Source of the DNA: Kribbella pittospori | Lineage (GTDB): Bacteria > Actinomycetota > Actinomycetes > Propionibacteriales > Kribbellaceae | Assembly: GCF_004331465.1 (NCBI RefSeq) | Contig: NZ_SJKB01000008.1 | Span: forward strand, 62,001-126,000 | DNA: 64,000 bases | Reading direction: 5' to 3' | Shown here: one piece after another, positions 16,383-25,074 of the stretch | Layout: each line of letters opens with the position of its first letter | Numbering within the stretch: the first letter of the stretch is position 1 | Translations under genes and position numbers: made by a program | The notes under the pieces: model-generated | Database searches by the model: none | Told to the model about the DNA's origin: nothing | What the model saw: the letters and a program-made list of their open reading frames with translations, nothing else

Positions 16383-18032
16383 CTAGGGCCAGGTGACCAG
16401 CGGTTCGGGACGGTGGACCCCTCGCGGCCGGTAGCCGAGGGCGTCGGACAGGCCGAGGTAGTCGGACAGCAGCCAGATGATGGCCAGCCACATCTCGGTG
16501 CCCTGCAGACCGGGGATCGCGCGGTCGTCGGTGCCGTCGGGCGCGAAGGCGAAGCCTTCACCGTCGACCCAGCGGCCCAGGATCCGGCTGAGCTGGTCCT
16601 CGGCCCAGCGCTTCCCCTCATCCACCCCGACGCTCGTCTGCTTGCGCGCCAGCCACAGCGGGTGGATCACATCCAGCACATTGCAGGAGTTGTAGTTGTC
16701 GCCACTGAACATCCGACGGTCGTTGCTATGGGCAAGCACAGTCTTCACGGCCTGCTCCGGGTACGGCAGCGGGAGGCCGAACTGGGCGTAAGTACCGCGG
16801 GTCAGGCGGTAGAAACCGTTGACGACCTGCAGCCAGCCGTCGTCCGGATGCGGCTGCCCCCAAGCGCCGCTCGATGCATCGGCCCGGACCGTCAGCCAGC
16901 CCAGCAAGGTCATCAAAGGCCCGGTTTCCTTGTGGTCATGGAGATTCCGGGCGAGTGCGGTGCCCAAGCCATCGATCGCGGAACCCGCCGACCAGGCGTG
17001 CCGCGCCCACGGCAGACGGTCGAGTTCGTCCGGCTCGAAGTCGGTCCGGATGGGGTGCTCGAAGCTGCTGTCCAGAACCTGCAACGCGTATCCGACGCAC
17101 AGGATGTGGTAGCTCGCCGGCCCTTCCAGCAGAGCGAGTTTGGCGTCGGACGGGACCTCCAGGCCGCTGTCCGAGAGGTCCCCCGGCGCGACCAGTCCGG
17201 TCTTCGGGTCCTGCCGCGCGCGGAGACGGCGTACCAGATCGTCGCGGGTGTGACCTGCGGGCGTACGACGGAGCAGTACGTCGGCGATCTCGATTGCGTC
17301 GCACCACGGGCGGACCGCGGGCTCGTGATCGAGCCCCGGGCGGTCGACGAAACGCTCGCCGTCCCAGCAACGAGCCAGTACGTCGTCCACCTGGTCGCGC
17401 GCCTTGGCGGCAAAGGCGGTAAGACGCGAGGCCAGATCAGGGGCCGGTGAGGACGTGGGAGCAACCGCACCGCCCGGCTCGCGCGACCGAAGCACCCGGG
17501 CCGGGTTACCCGCCACGACGGTGCTGGCCGGAACGTCCTTGGTGACCACCGCACCAGCACCGATGATCGAATGCGGCCCGACCGTCACCCCGTCCAGGAT
17601 CGTCACGTTCGAGCCGATCCAGACATCGTCACCGACCGTGATGCCGACCGCCGTATGCGGCTGCCGGAAGATCGGCTGCCCAGGCGCGGTGCCGTGGTTG
17701 AACGCGAGCAGCGACGTGTGCGCCCCGATCCGTACGCCGTCACCGATCGTGATCCGGCCGCGGACCGCCGAGAACGGATTGATGGTCGAGTCCGCTCCCA
17801 GCGCGATGTGGCCGGTGACGTAGGCGTGCGCCGCGATGTACGACCGCTCCCCCATCTCGAGCTCGTCGCAGTACACCGCGGCCGACTCCGCGACGTACGC
17901 CGTGTCGGCGAGTGTGAGCGAACCGCCCAGCCGTCGCTGCCGTTCGGCCTGCCGCTCACGCTCCTCGTCGGTGGCGATCCGGTGGTACTCCCAGGGCAGG
18001 AAATCGAGTCGCAGCGGCTCAGCAGATGTCAT
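16383..18032 (-). CDS. hexapeptide acyltransferase fused to an alpha-helical toroid-like domain
   Basis: A 549-residue two-domain protein. Residues about 40-195 form a left-handed beta-helix acyltransferase with hexapeptide repeats (ITIGDGVRIGAHTSLLA, VGDDVWIGSNVTILDG, GAGAVVTKDVP). The probable catalytic His is in FNHGTAPG, and the trimer-type ending is AGNPARVL. After a Pro/Ser linker, residues 205-549 are helical with repeated Trp- and His-rich segments (DNYNSCNVLDVIHPLW, EMWLAIIWLLSDYLGL) like glycosidase-type toroids. Divergent from the LacI gene. This suggests acetylation of a carbohydrate handled by the neighbouring sugar transporter; that link is inferred. Confidence 0.82.
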   Translation of the reverse strand: MTSAEPLRLDFLPWEYHRIATDEERERQAERQRRLGGSLTLADTAYVAESAAVYCDELEMGERSYIAAHAYVTGHIALGADSTINPFSAVRGRITIGDGVRIGAHTSLLAFNHGTAPGQPIFRQPHTAVGITVGDDVWIGSNVTILDGVTVGPHSIIGAGAVVTKDVPASTVVAGNPARVLRSREPGGAVAPTSSPAPDLASRLTAFAAKARDQVDDVLARCWDGERFVDRPGLDHEPAVRPWCDAIEIADVLLRRTPAGHTRDDLVRRLRARQDPKTGLVAPGDLSDSGLEVPSDAKLALLEGPASYHILCVGYALQVLDSSFEHPIRTDFEPDELDRLPWARHAWSAGSAIDGLGTALARNLHDHKETGPLMTLLGWLTVRADASSGAWGQPHPDDGWLQVVNGFYRLTRGTYAQFGLPLPYPEQAVKTVLAHSNDRRMFSGDNYNSCNVLDVIHPLWLARKQTSVGVDEGKRWAEDQLSRILGRWVDGEGFAFAPDGTDDRAIPGLQGTEMWLAIIWLLSDYLGLSDALGYRPRGVHRPEPLVTWP

Positions 18033-18033
18033 G

Positions 18034-18047
18034 GGATAACGCTATCC
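18034..18047. promoter_or_regulatory. candidate LacI-type operator upstream of lacI
   Basis: A 14-bp near-palindrome with arms GGATA / TATCC around ACGC. It lies immediately upstream of the acyltransferase start and 72 bp before the LacI start. The central CG is typical for LacI-family sites, but the sequence differs from the AACCGGTT boxes downstream, so the regulator is uncertain. Confidence 0.35.
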
Positions 18048-18118
18048 AAGACTCGCGATGCGCGCCTGGCCAAAACCGGCGCTGCTACTCTCCCGTCTGT
18101 GCGGGGTAGGAAACAACC

Positions 18119-19204
18119 ATGACGACACCCGGATCCTTGGCCGGCGGTGAGACCGCTGACGACGGTCCGGCGAGCAGTGGTGGGCGCCGGAGTCACCGAG
18201 TCACGATCAGCGATCTCGCACGCCGTCTGCAGATCTCCAAAGCGTCGGTCTCGTACGCGCTGAACGGCCGGGCCGGCGTCAGCGAGGAGACCCGGCAGCG
18301 GGTACTCGCGCTGGCCGACGAGCTCGGCTTCCATCCCAACTCGGCCGCCGTCGCGCTGTCCGCCAGCCGGACCCGGACGATCGGCATCGTGATCGCCCGC
18401 GACCCCGCGCTGATCTCGACCGAAGCGTTCTACATGCGCACCCTGGTCGGCATCGAGCAGTACCTGAACGAGGTCGACTCGTCGCTGCTGCTCCGGCTGA
18501 CCGGCGAGTACGGCGAGGACCTCGACGTACTGCGGCGATGGTCGCGGCAGGGGCGTGTCGATGGGTTCATCCTGTTCGACGAGCACGACGACGACCCGCG
18601 GATCCCGCTGCTGCAGGACCTCGGGGTGCCGTGCGTGGTGGTCAGCTCGAACGCGCCGAACGACCACGCCGGCCGGCTGATCAGCTCGCCGGAGGAGACC
18701 GTCACGCTGCTGCTCGACCACCTGGCCGGGCTCGGGCACCGCGACATCGCGCACATCAGCGGGCCGTTCACGTTCGTGCACGAGCAACTGCGGGTGCGGA
18801 TGCTGCACGAGCACGCCGAGCGGCGCGGGATCCGGGTCCGGCACATCGAGGGCAGCTACCGGTACGACGACGGCGCGGAGCAGACCCGGCTGCTGCTGAC
18901 CGGGCCGAACCCGCCGACCGCGATCGTGCTCGGCAACGACCTGATGGCGGTCGCTTCGCTCCGGGTCGCGATGGATCTCGGTACGGCGGTCCCCGGTGAG
19001 GTCTCGATCCTGGCCTGGGACGATTCGCCCCTGTGCGAACTCGCCCGCCCCGGCATCACCGCGATCGATCAGAAGACGATGGAGCGCGGCCGCGCCGCCG
19101 CCGACCTGTTGTTCCGGGTCGCGGCGGGCGAAACCGACCTGCACGAGGAAGCACCGGCCGGAGAACTGCGGGTGCGGGAGTCGACCGGTCCGGCCAGGTC
19201 CTGA
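18119..19204 (+). CDS. LacI-family transcriptional regulator
   Basis: A 361-residue regulator. The DNA-binding head starts near residue 29 (TISDLARRLQISKASVSYAL, hinge helix around NSAAVALSASRT), followed by a periplasmic-binding-protein-like sensor with TIGIVIARDP and SILAWDDSPLCELARP. The N-terminal 25 residues are an extra low-complexity leader. It lies just upstream of a binding-protein-dependent sugar transporter with LacI-like operators in its promoter, so it most likely represses that transporter in the absence of sugar. Confidence 0.95.
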   Translation: MTTPGSLAGGETADDGPASSGGRRSHRVTISDLARRLQISKASVSYALNGRAGVSEETRQRVLALADELGFHPNSAAVALSASRTRTIGIVIARDPALISTEAFYMRTLVGIEQYLNEVDSSLLLRLTGEYGEDLDVLRRWSRQGRVDGFILFDEHDDDPRIPLLQDLGVPCVVVSSNAPNDHAGRLISSPEETVTLLLDHLAGLGHRDIAHISGPFTFVHEQLRVRMLHEHAERRGIRVRHIEGSYRYDDGAEQTRLLLTGPNPPTAIVLGNDLMAVASLRVAMDLGTAVPGEVSILAWDDSPLCELARPGITAIDQKTMERGRAAADLLFRVAAGETDLHEEAPAGELRVRESTGPARS

Positions 19205-19322
19205 CGGAGCTCTTTGAAGACTCTGTGAATTCGAGCGGATCCGGAGTGTGTCGGATTGCGCTTGCCCGGCCGGAGGTGAAGGTTGGTCGGGTCACGAGGT
19301 AGTAACGAACACGCCTCTACTG

Positions 19323-19353
19323 AACCGGTTAGGGTTTCGAAACTTAACCGGTT
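19323..19353. promoter_or_regulatory. LacI operator pair before the sugar ABC transporter
   Basis: Two perfect AACCGGTT palindromes (19323-19330 and 19346-19353) are 23 bp apart and flanked by T/A as in LacI-family sites. A third palindrome, GTTTCGAAAC (19334-19343), lies centrally between them, making the whole 31-bp block nearly symmetrical. It lies 67 bp upstream of the binding-protein start. Confidence 0.75.
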
Positions 19354-19419
19354 AGGCCACTATGGGGCCGATCCGCCTTCACAGGTCCGTGGAGGCTCGA
19401 CGGGACGAGGGAGTCCGAC

Positions 19420-20739
19420 GTGAGACTGCGTTCGCTTGTAGCCGCGGCAGCGGTGACCGCCCTGGGAATCAGCCTGGCCGCCTGCGGTGGCAGCGACTCG
19501 GGTGATTCCTCCGACGGGGGTTCGGGTGGAGACCAGACGCTGACCTACTGGGCCAGCAACCAGGGCACCAGCCTGGACAACGACAAGGAGGTGCTGACCC
19601 CGGTCCTGCAGAAGTTCACCCAGGACACCGGCATCAAGGTCAACCTCGAGGTGATCGGCTGGAACGACCTCCAGACCCGGATCCAGACCGCCATCACCTC
19701 CGGCCAGGCGCCGGACGTGGTCAACATCGGCAACACCTGGGCCGCCTCGCTGCAGGCGACCGACGCGTTCCTGCCGTTCGACGGCGACGCGATGACCGCG
19801 ATCGGCGGGAAGGACAAGTTCGTGCCGACGGCCCTGGCGACCGGCGGCAAGGAGGGCACCGACCCGACCTCGGTCCCGCTCTACGGTCTGGCCTACGGCC
19901 TGTACTACAACAAGGCGATGTTCGCCGCGGCCGGCCTGCAGCCGCCGAAGACCTGGGAAGAGATGGTCACCGACGCGCAGAAGCTGACCAACCCCGCGAA
20001 GAAGCAGTGGGGCATGGCGCTGGCGGCCGGCAGCTACACCGAGAACGTGCACTTCGCGTTCATCAACGCCGCGCAGAACAAGGCCGACTGGTTCAACAGC
20101 GACGGCAAGCCGACCTTCACCGGTGACGGCAACGTGCAGGGCGTGCTGCGGTACCTCGACCTGATGCAGAAGGACAAGGTCGCGAACCCGTCCAACGCGC
20201 AGTACGACAACGGCACCAAGTCGGTGAACGACTTCGCCACCAAGAAGGTCGCGATGGTCATCAACCAGAACAACGCCGACTCCTCGATCGTTGCCAACGG
20301 CATGAAGGCCGGCGAGTACGGCGTCGTGCCGTTCCCGGCCCCGGCCGGTGGCGAGCAGGTGGCCAGCCACGTGGCCGGTATCAACCTGTCGGTGTTCAAG
20401 AACACCAAGCACAAGGACGCGGCGCTGAAGTTCGTCAAGTACATGACGGACGCGACCACCCAGACCACGCTGGGCAAGCCGTTCTCCTCGCTGCCGGTGC
20501 TCAAGGACGCCAAGCCGGTGTTCACCACCGACGCGACCGAGGCCGCGACCTTCGCCGACGTCTACAACACCAAGTCCAAGCCGCTGCCGCTGGTGCCGGC
20601 CGAGGACCAGTTCGAGAGCACCGTCGGTAAGGCGATGAACAGCATGTTCGCCAAGATCGCCACCGGCGGGACGGTGACCGCCGACGATGTGAAGGCGGCC
20701 CTGAAGACCGCCGAGGATCAGGTGGCCGCAAGTAGCTGA
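19420..20739 (+). CDS. sugar ABC transporter substrate-binding lipoprotein (CUT1 type)
   Basis: A 439-residue extracytoplasmic solute-binding protein. It has a lipoprotein signal ending LAAC (Cys near residue 22), a Ser/Gly/Asp linker, then a family 1 binding fold with TYWASNQGTS near the start and GLAYGLYYNKAMFAAAG in the middle. Start GTG 19420 follows AGGGAG. First gene of the transporter operon and preceded by LacI operators. Fold and gene order indicate an oligosaccharide or glycoside importer; the exact sugar cannot be read. Confidence 0.93.
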   Translation: MRLRSLVAAAAVTALGISLAACGGSDSGDSSDGGSGGDQTLTYWASNQGTSLDNDKEVLTPVLQKFTQDTGIKVNLEVIGWNDLQTRIQTAITSGQAPDVVNIGNTWAASLQATDAFLPFDGDAMTAIGGKDKFVPTALATGGKEGTDPTSVPLYGLAYGLYYNKAMFAAAGLQPPKTWEEMVTDAQKLTNPAKKQWGMALAAGSYTENVHFAFINAAQNKADWFNSDGKPTFTGDGNVQGVLRYLDLMQKDKVANPSNAQYDNGTKSVNDFATKKVAMVINQNNADSSIVANGMKAGEYGVVPFPAPAGGEQVASHVAGINLSVFKNTKHKDAALKFVKYMTDATTQTTLGKPFSSLPVLKDAKPVFTTDATEAATFADVYNTKSKPLPLVPAEDQFESTVGKAMNSMFAKIATGGTVTADDVKAALKTAEDQVAASS

Positions 20740-20748
20740 CGCCACGCC

Positions 20749-20780
20749 CAGTGGCCCGGACGACGCCGTCCGGGCCACTG
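20749..20780 (+). terminator. intercistronic hairpin between binding protein and permease
   Basis: A perfect 13-bp stem (20749-20761 with 20768-20780) with a 6-base loop and no T-run. It lies inside the operon, so partial termination or protection of the upstream mRNA from 3' decay, raising binding-protein levels over permease, is more likely than full termination. Confidence 0.7.
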
Positions 20781-20829
20781 CCCGCGTCAGCCCACCACCG
20801 ATCCCGACAAGACAGGAGGCGACCAGACG

Positions 20830-21810
20830 ATGTCCGTCGCCACATCCGAAGCACGGCCGGCAGCCGAGGCGAAACCCGCGAAGAAGAAGCGCGGCCCGGA
20901 GCACCGGCCCGGTCTGAACCGGTGGCTGCCCTACCTTCTGCTCGCACCGGCGGTGCTGGCGGAACTGCTCATCCACATCGTCCCGATGTTCGTCGGCATC
21001 TGGATGAGCTTCGTCAAACTGACCAAGTTCTACATCGCGAACTGGTCCGCGGCGCCCAGCGCCGGGCTCAACAACTACAAGGTCGCCCTGGACTTCAACA
21101 ATGCGGTCGGTGAGGGCCTGCTGAAGTCGTTCGGCGTCACCGTCGCCTTCTCGCTGATCACGGTCGGGCTCTCGTGGGTGTTCGGGATGGCCGCGGCGGT
21201 CGCGCTGCAGCCGCAGTTCCGGGGCCGCAGTCTCGTCCGCACGCTGTTCCTGGTCCCCTATGCATTGCCGGCGTACGCCGGGATCCTGACCTGGAACTTC
21301 ATGCTGCAGCGTGACACCGGCGTGGTGAACCACGTGCTGGTCGACAACCTGCACCTGACGTCTGACCGGCCGTTCTGGCTGATCGGCAGCAACGCGCTCG
21401 TGTCGCTGATCACGGTCGCGACCTGGAAGCTGTGGACGTTCGCGTTCCTCACCCTGATGGCCGGCCTGCAGAGCATCCCGCGCGATGTCTACGAGGCCGC
21501 CGCGGTGGACGGGGCCGGCAACCTGCGGCAGTGGCGCAACATCACACTGCCGTCGCTGCGGCCGGTCAACCTCGTGCTCGTTCTGGTGCTGTTCCTGTGG
21601 ACGTTCAGCGACTTCAACACACCGTACGTGCTGTTCGGGACGGCGCAGCCGCCCGCCGGTGACCTGATCACCTTCCACATCTACAACGCGTCGTTCCTGA
21701 CCTGGAACTTCGGCACCGGTGCGGCGATGTCCGTGCTGCTGCTGATCTTCCTGATGATCGTCACCGGCGCCTATCTGCTCATCACGGGAAGGAGGTCGCG
21801 CCGTGGGTGA
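20830..21810 (+). CDS. sugar ABC transporter permease (MalF-like)
   Basis: A 326-residue inner-membrane permease with six helices and a basic cytoplasmic N-terminus (KPAKKKRGPEHRP). The ATPase-docking EAA loop reads EAAAVDGAGNLRQWRNITLP near residues 222-241. AGGAGG lies upstream of ATG 20830. It pairs with the next permease. No ATPase gene is nearby, as in actinobacteria where a shared MsiK-type ATPase serves many importers. Confidence 0.95.
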   Translation: MSVATSEARPAAEAKPAKKKRGPEHRPGLNRWLPYLLLAPAVLAELLIHIVPMFVGIWMSFVKLTKFYIANWSAAPSAGLNNYKVALDFNNAVGEGLLKSFGVTVAFSLITVGLSWVFGMAAAVALQPQFRGRSLVRTLFLVPYALPAYAGILTWNFMLQRDTGVVNHVLVDNLHLTSDRPFWLIGSNALVSLITVATWKLWTFAFLTLMAGLQSIPRDVYEAAAVDGAGNLRQWRNITLPSLRPVNLVLVLVLFLWTFSDFNTPYVLFGTAQPPAGDLITFHIYNASFLTWNFGTGAAMSVLLLIFLMIVTGAYLLITGRRSRRG

Positions 21811-22642
21811 GACCAGGGGCTTCAAGGTCTACCGGGGCGTCGTACTGGTCGTCCTCGGGCTGTTCGTGCTGATCCCGCTGTACGTGATGGTCACCTCGTC
21901 ACTGAAACCGCTCAAGGACGTGCAGGGCGCGTTCACGTGGTGGCCGTCGAACCTGACCATCGCGCCGTTCGTGGACATGTGGAAGACGGTCCCGCTGGCC
22001 CGGTACTTCGTGAACAGCACGGTGGTCTCGGTGGCCGCGACAGTGCTGTCGGTGGCGCTCGCGATCCTGGCCGCGTTCGCGGTGTCGCGGTTCAAGTTCC
22101 GCGGCCGGACCGTGTTCACCACCACGGTGCTGTCGACGCAGATGTTCCCCGGTGTGCTGTTCCTGCTGCCGTTGTTCCTGATCTTCGTGAACATCAACAA
22201 CTCGTTCGGGCTGCAACTGGTCGGGACTCGGCTCGGGCTGATCATCACCTACCTGACGTTCAGCCTGCCGTTCTCGATCTGGATGCTGGCCGGGTACTTC
22301 GACAGCATCCCGAGAGAGCTGGACGAGGCGGCGCTGGTGGACGGCTGCGGTCCGATGGGCGCGCTCTGGCGCGTCGTCCTCCCGGCCGCGCGGCCCGGTG
22401 TGATCGCGGTCGCGATCTACTCGTTCATGACCGCGTGGGGTGAGGTCCTGTTCGCGTCGGTGATGACGACAGAGGCCAACCGCACGCTGTCGGTCGGCCT
22501 GCGGCAATACTCCACGCAGACCAACATCTACTGGAACCAGATCATGGCCGCTGCCCTCGTGGTCAGCGTCCCCGTCGTGATCGGCTTCCTGCTCGCCCAG
22601 CGACACTTCGTCGCCGGTGTCACTGCGGGTGCGGTCAAATAG
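21803..22642 (+). CDS. sugar ABC transporter permease (MalG-like)
   Basis: A 279-residue permease with six helices and the EAA loop DEAALVDGCGPMGALWRVVL near residues 173-192. It starts at GTG 21803 inside the end of the previous permease, an 8-bp overlap, with a strong GGAAGGAGG site seven bases before it, so the two permeases are translationally coupled. Confidence 0.95.
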   Translation: MGETRGFKVYRGVVLVVLGLFVLIPLYVMVTSSLKPLKDVQGAFTWWPSNLTIAPFVDMWKTVPLARYFVNSTVVSVAATVLSVALAILAAFAVSRFKFRGRTVFTTTVLSTQMFPGVLFLLPLFLIFVNINNSFGLQLVGTRLGLIITYLTFSLPFSIWMLAGYFDSIPRELDEAALVDGCGPMGALWRVVLPAARPGVIAVAIYSFMTAWGEVLFASVMTTEANRTLSVGLRQYSTQTNIYWNQIMAAALVVSVPVVIGFLLAQRHFVAGVTAGAVK

Positions 22643-22647
22643 ACCGC

Positions 22648-23088
22648 ATGTACTTCGAGGATTACGTGCCGGGTGCTCTCGTCGAGCACCCGGCCACCGT
22701 CACCGTCGACCAGACAGAAGTCATCGACTTCGCCCGGCAGTTCGATCCGCAGTACTTCCATGTCGATCCCGCAGCGGCCGCGGACGGCCCGTTCAAGGGC
22801 CTGATCGCGAGTGGCTGGCACACCGCCGGCCTGATGATGCGGTTGTACGCCGATCAGTACTTGTCCAAGGTGGCCAGCCTGGGCGGTCCCGGTGTGGACG
22901 AGCTGCGTTGGCCCGCGCCGGTCCGCCCCGGCGACGTACTGCGGCTGCGCACCGAAGTACTGGAGGCGCGGGTGTCGCGGTCGAAGCCCGATCGCGGCCT
23001 GGTCCGCACCCGGACCGAGTTGCTCAACCAGGACGACGAAGTCGTGTTCTCCTGCATCGTGCTGAACTTCCTCGCCGTCCGCCCCTGA
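22648..23088 (+). CDS. MaoC-like (R)-specific hydratase
   Basis: A 146-residue single hot-dog protein with the hydratase-2 signature FDPQYFHVDPAAA near residues 32-44 and GLIASGWHTAGLMMRLY following. The Asp and His needed for enoyl-CoA hydration are in that first motif. It begins five bases after the permease stop, so it is probably the last gene of the sugar operon, although its CoA chemistry does not obviously fit sugar uptake. Confidence 0.9.
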   Translation: MYFEDYVPGALVEHPATVTVDQTEVIDFARQFDPQYFHVDPAAAADGPFKGLIASGWHTAGLMMRLYADQYLSKVASLGGPGVDELRWPAPVRPGDVLRLRTEVLEARVSRSKPDRGLVRTRTELLNQDDEVVFSCIVLNFLAVRP

Positions 23089-23103
23089 GCCGGCGCCGTC
23101 GGG

Positions 23104-23792
23104 TCAGGTGCGCCGGCCGCTGAAGGTGATCGGGATGGACCAACTGGTGATCGACTTCTTTCCGGTGCCGACGCTGATGGCGGAGGGCCTCGAGCACTCG
23201 ACGCCGTAGCCTCCGATGGTGGTCGGTGCGGCGGTCTTCAGCCAGGCGTCAACCTGCGCTCGGGTATTGATGTCGGAGAACAAGGCGGCGAGGAGGAAGG
23301 GCAGGTCGGCGCGGGCTTTCGCCACTGCCTGGGCTTGCCCCCGCGGGTATGCACCGGGTCCACCGCTGAACGTGTGCAGGGTGACGCTGCCGACCAGCGT
23401 CTTGTCCCGCGCGAGGCCGTTGCGGATCCTGATCAGGTCCTGAGCGTTGGGCTTTCGGCACTCGGTCGAGCCCGGGCCGTCGGCCTGGCAGACCCAGCCC
23501 TTGGCCTTGAGCTTGGCCACCAGCGCGGGGATCTTCAGCTCCGGGAAGCACTGGAAGCAGTCCGGGACCGCCATGGTCGGTCGTGGGACCGAGGGCGAGC
23601 TCTCGGTCGAGGGTGAGCTGCCGGGCTCGGAGGTGCCGGCGGATGGCGCCACGGGACCTTGCGACGGCCCCGTCGTACCGCCGGCTGTGTCGTCGTCGGC
23701 GGCGGCCCGGGGTACGGCGGCTGCTGCCCCAGCCCGTACGGCGGCTGCCCCAGGTACGGCGGTTGCCCCGGTGCGTTGCCCTGCTGGTCCAT
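23104..23792 (-). pseudogene. frameshifted Pro-rich secreted or membrane protein
   Basis: Two reading frames look like parts of one gene. From ATG 23790-23792, one frame gives MDQQGNAPGQPPYLGQPPYG and further Pro/Tyr/Gln repeats, a typical cytoplasmic N-terminus. The other frame, open from about 23690 down to the stop at 23104, gives an acidic Ser/Thr/Pro linker (DDDTAGGTGPSQGPVAPSAG) and then a globular domain with paired Cys (PDCFQCFPELK, WVCQ, STEC). The frames meet in the Pro-rich region near 23690-23720. The membrane helix expected between such parts is missing, so a deletion and frameshift is likely. Alternatively translation starts at GTG 23652 and yields 182 residues. A sequencing error cannot be excluded. 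Confidence 0.55.
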
Positions 23793-23823
23793 GACCCGCA
23801 ATGTACGAGGCCGGCGGTTCAGG

Positions 23824-25074
23824 TCAGGCGAAGAGCTTCTCGCCCCAGTACGAGCCCGGGGTCACGCCGGCCGGGCAGGCGAAGATGCCGGAGCCGACGT
23901 GATGTATGTACTCGTTCATCGTGTCCGTGCGGGCCAACTGGTTCTGGATCGGGATGAACTGCTTACGCGGATCCCGCTGGTAGGCAAGGAAGAACAGCCC
24001 CGCGTCCAGCCGACCGAGCCCGTCCGAGCCGTCGACGAAGTTGTAGCCGCGACGAAGCAGCTCAGCACCCTTGTTGAACTGCGGATGCGCCAACCTGACG
24101 TGCGAGTCCATCGGCACCTTCGGCTCGCCGTCGGAGTTCTTGGCGGCGAAGTCGATCGCGTCGAACTCGTCCGCCTTGCCCAGCGGGGCCCCGGTGCCTT
24201 TGCCCCGGCCGATGATGGTCTCCTGCTCGCCCAGCGACGTACGGTCCCAGATCTCGATGTTCATCCGGATCCGCCGCGACACCAGGTAGGCGCCGCCGAC
24301 CATCCAGTCCGGGCCGTCCTCCGGCTGCACCCACAGCTGCTGCTCGAGCTTGTCGGTGTCCTCCAGCTTGAGGTTGTTCGTCCCGTCCTTGAAGCCGAAC
24401 AGGTTGCGCGGAGTCGCCTGCGCCTTCGACGTGGACGACGTCCGGCCGAACCCGAGCTGCGAGTACCGGACCGCGACCCGGCCGAAGCCGATCCGGGCCA
24501 GGTTGCGGATCGCGTGCACCGCGACCTGCGGATCGTCCGAGCACGCCTGTACGGCGATGTCGCCGCCGGACCGGTTCGGGTCGAGGTCGTCACCGATGAA
24601 GTGCGGCAGATCGACCAGCGCCTTGGGACGCTTGGCCGCCAGCCCGAACCGCTTGTCGAACAGCGAAGGCCCGAACCCGATGGTCAGCGTCAGCCGGGCC
24701 GGCGGCAGGCCGACCGCCTCACCGGTGTCCTCCGGCGGTGCCTCATCCGGTCCGTTCACCGCGCCGTACTGGCCGATGTCGCGACCGGCCGTCATCAGCG
24801 CGGCCGCGGCCGTCCACTCCTTCAGCAGGGCGATCAGGTCGTCCCGCTTGGTCGTGGTCACGTCGAACGCGGCGAAGTGCAGCCGGTCCTGGACCGGCGT
24901 GATGATCCCGGCCTGGTGCGGTCCGTGGAACTCGACCGGGCCGGTGGTGTCCGCGGCCTGCGACTCCTCGCCGGTCAGCGCCGAGTGCGCGGCGTACCCG
25001 GCGACTCCGGTGGCCACGGCGACACCCGCCGCGCCGAACAGGCCGCGGCGGGAGATGCCTTTACCTTGGGTCAT
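23824..25074 (-). CDS. efeB: Tat-exported DyP-type heme peroxidase, EfeB
   Basis: A 416-residue dye-decolorising peroxidase exported folded by the Tat system: twin-Arg SRRGLFGAAGVAVATG at residues 9-24. The DyP motif GFKDGTNN (catalytic Asp, near residue 227) and proximal heme His in DSHVRLAHP (near 320) are present. In EfeUOB it is thought to oxidise ferrous iron or help release iron from heme for uptake. Last gene of efeUOB; its ATG overlaps the EfeO stop in an ATGA. Confidence 0.95.
   Translation of the reverse strand: MTQGKGISRRGLFGAAGVAVATGVAGYAAHSALTGEESQAADTTGPVEFHGPHQAGIITPVQDRLHFAAFDVTTTKRDDLIALLKEWTAAAALMTAGRDIGQYGAVNGPDEAPPEDTGEAVGLPPARLTLTIGFGPSLFDKRFGLAAKRPKALVDLPHFIGDDLDPNRSGGDIAVQACSDDPQVAVHAIRNLARIGFGRVAVRYSQLGFGRTSSTSKAQATPRNLFGFKDGTNNLKLEDTDKLEQQLWVQPEDGPDWMVGGAYLVSRRIRMNIEIWDRTSLGEQETIIGRGKGTGAPLGKADEFDAIDFAAKNSDGEPKVPMDSHVRLAHPQFNKGAELLRRGYNFVDGSDGLGRLDAGLFFLAYQRDPRKQFIPIQNQLARTDTMNEYIHHVGSGIFACPAGVTPGSYWGEKLFA

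Noticed and set aside
19360..21825. An 821-codon open frame on the minus strand across the sugar operon
   Set aside because: High-GC antisense shadow: it is a run of Arg, His, Gly and Leu without any domain, and opposes clear binding-protein and permease genes.
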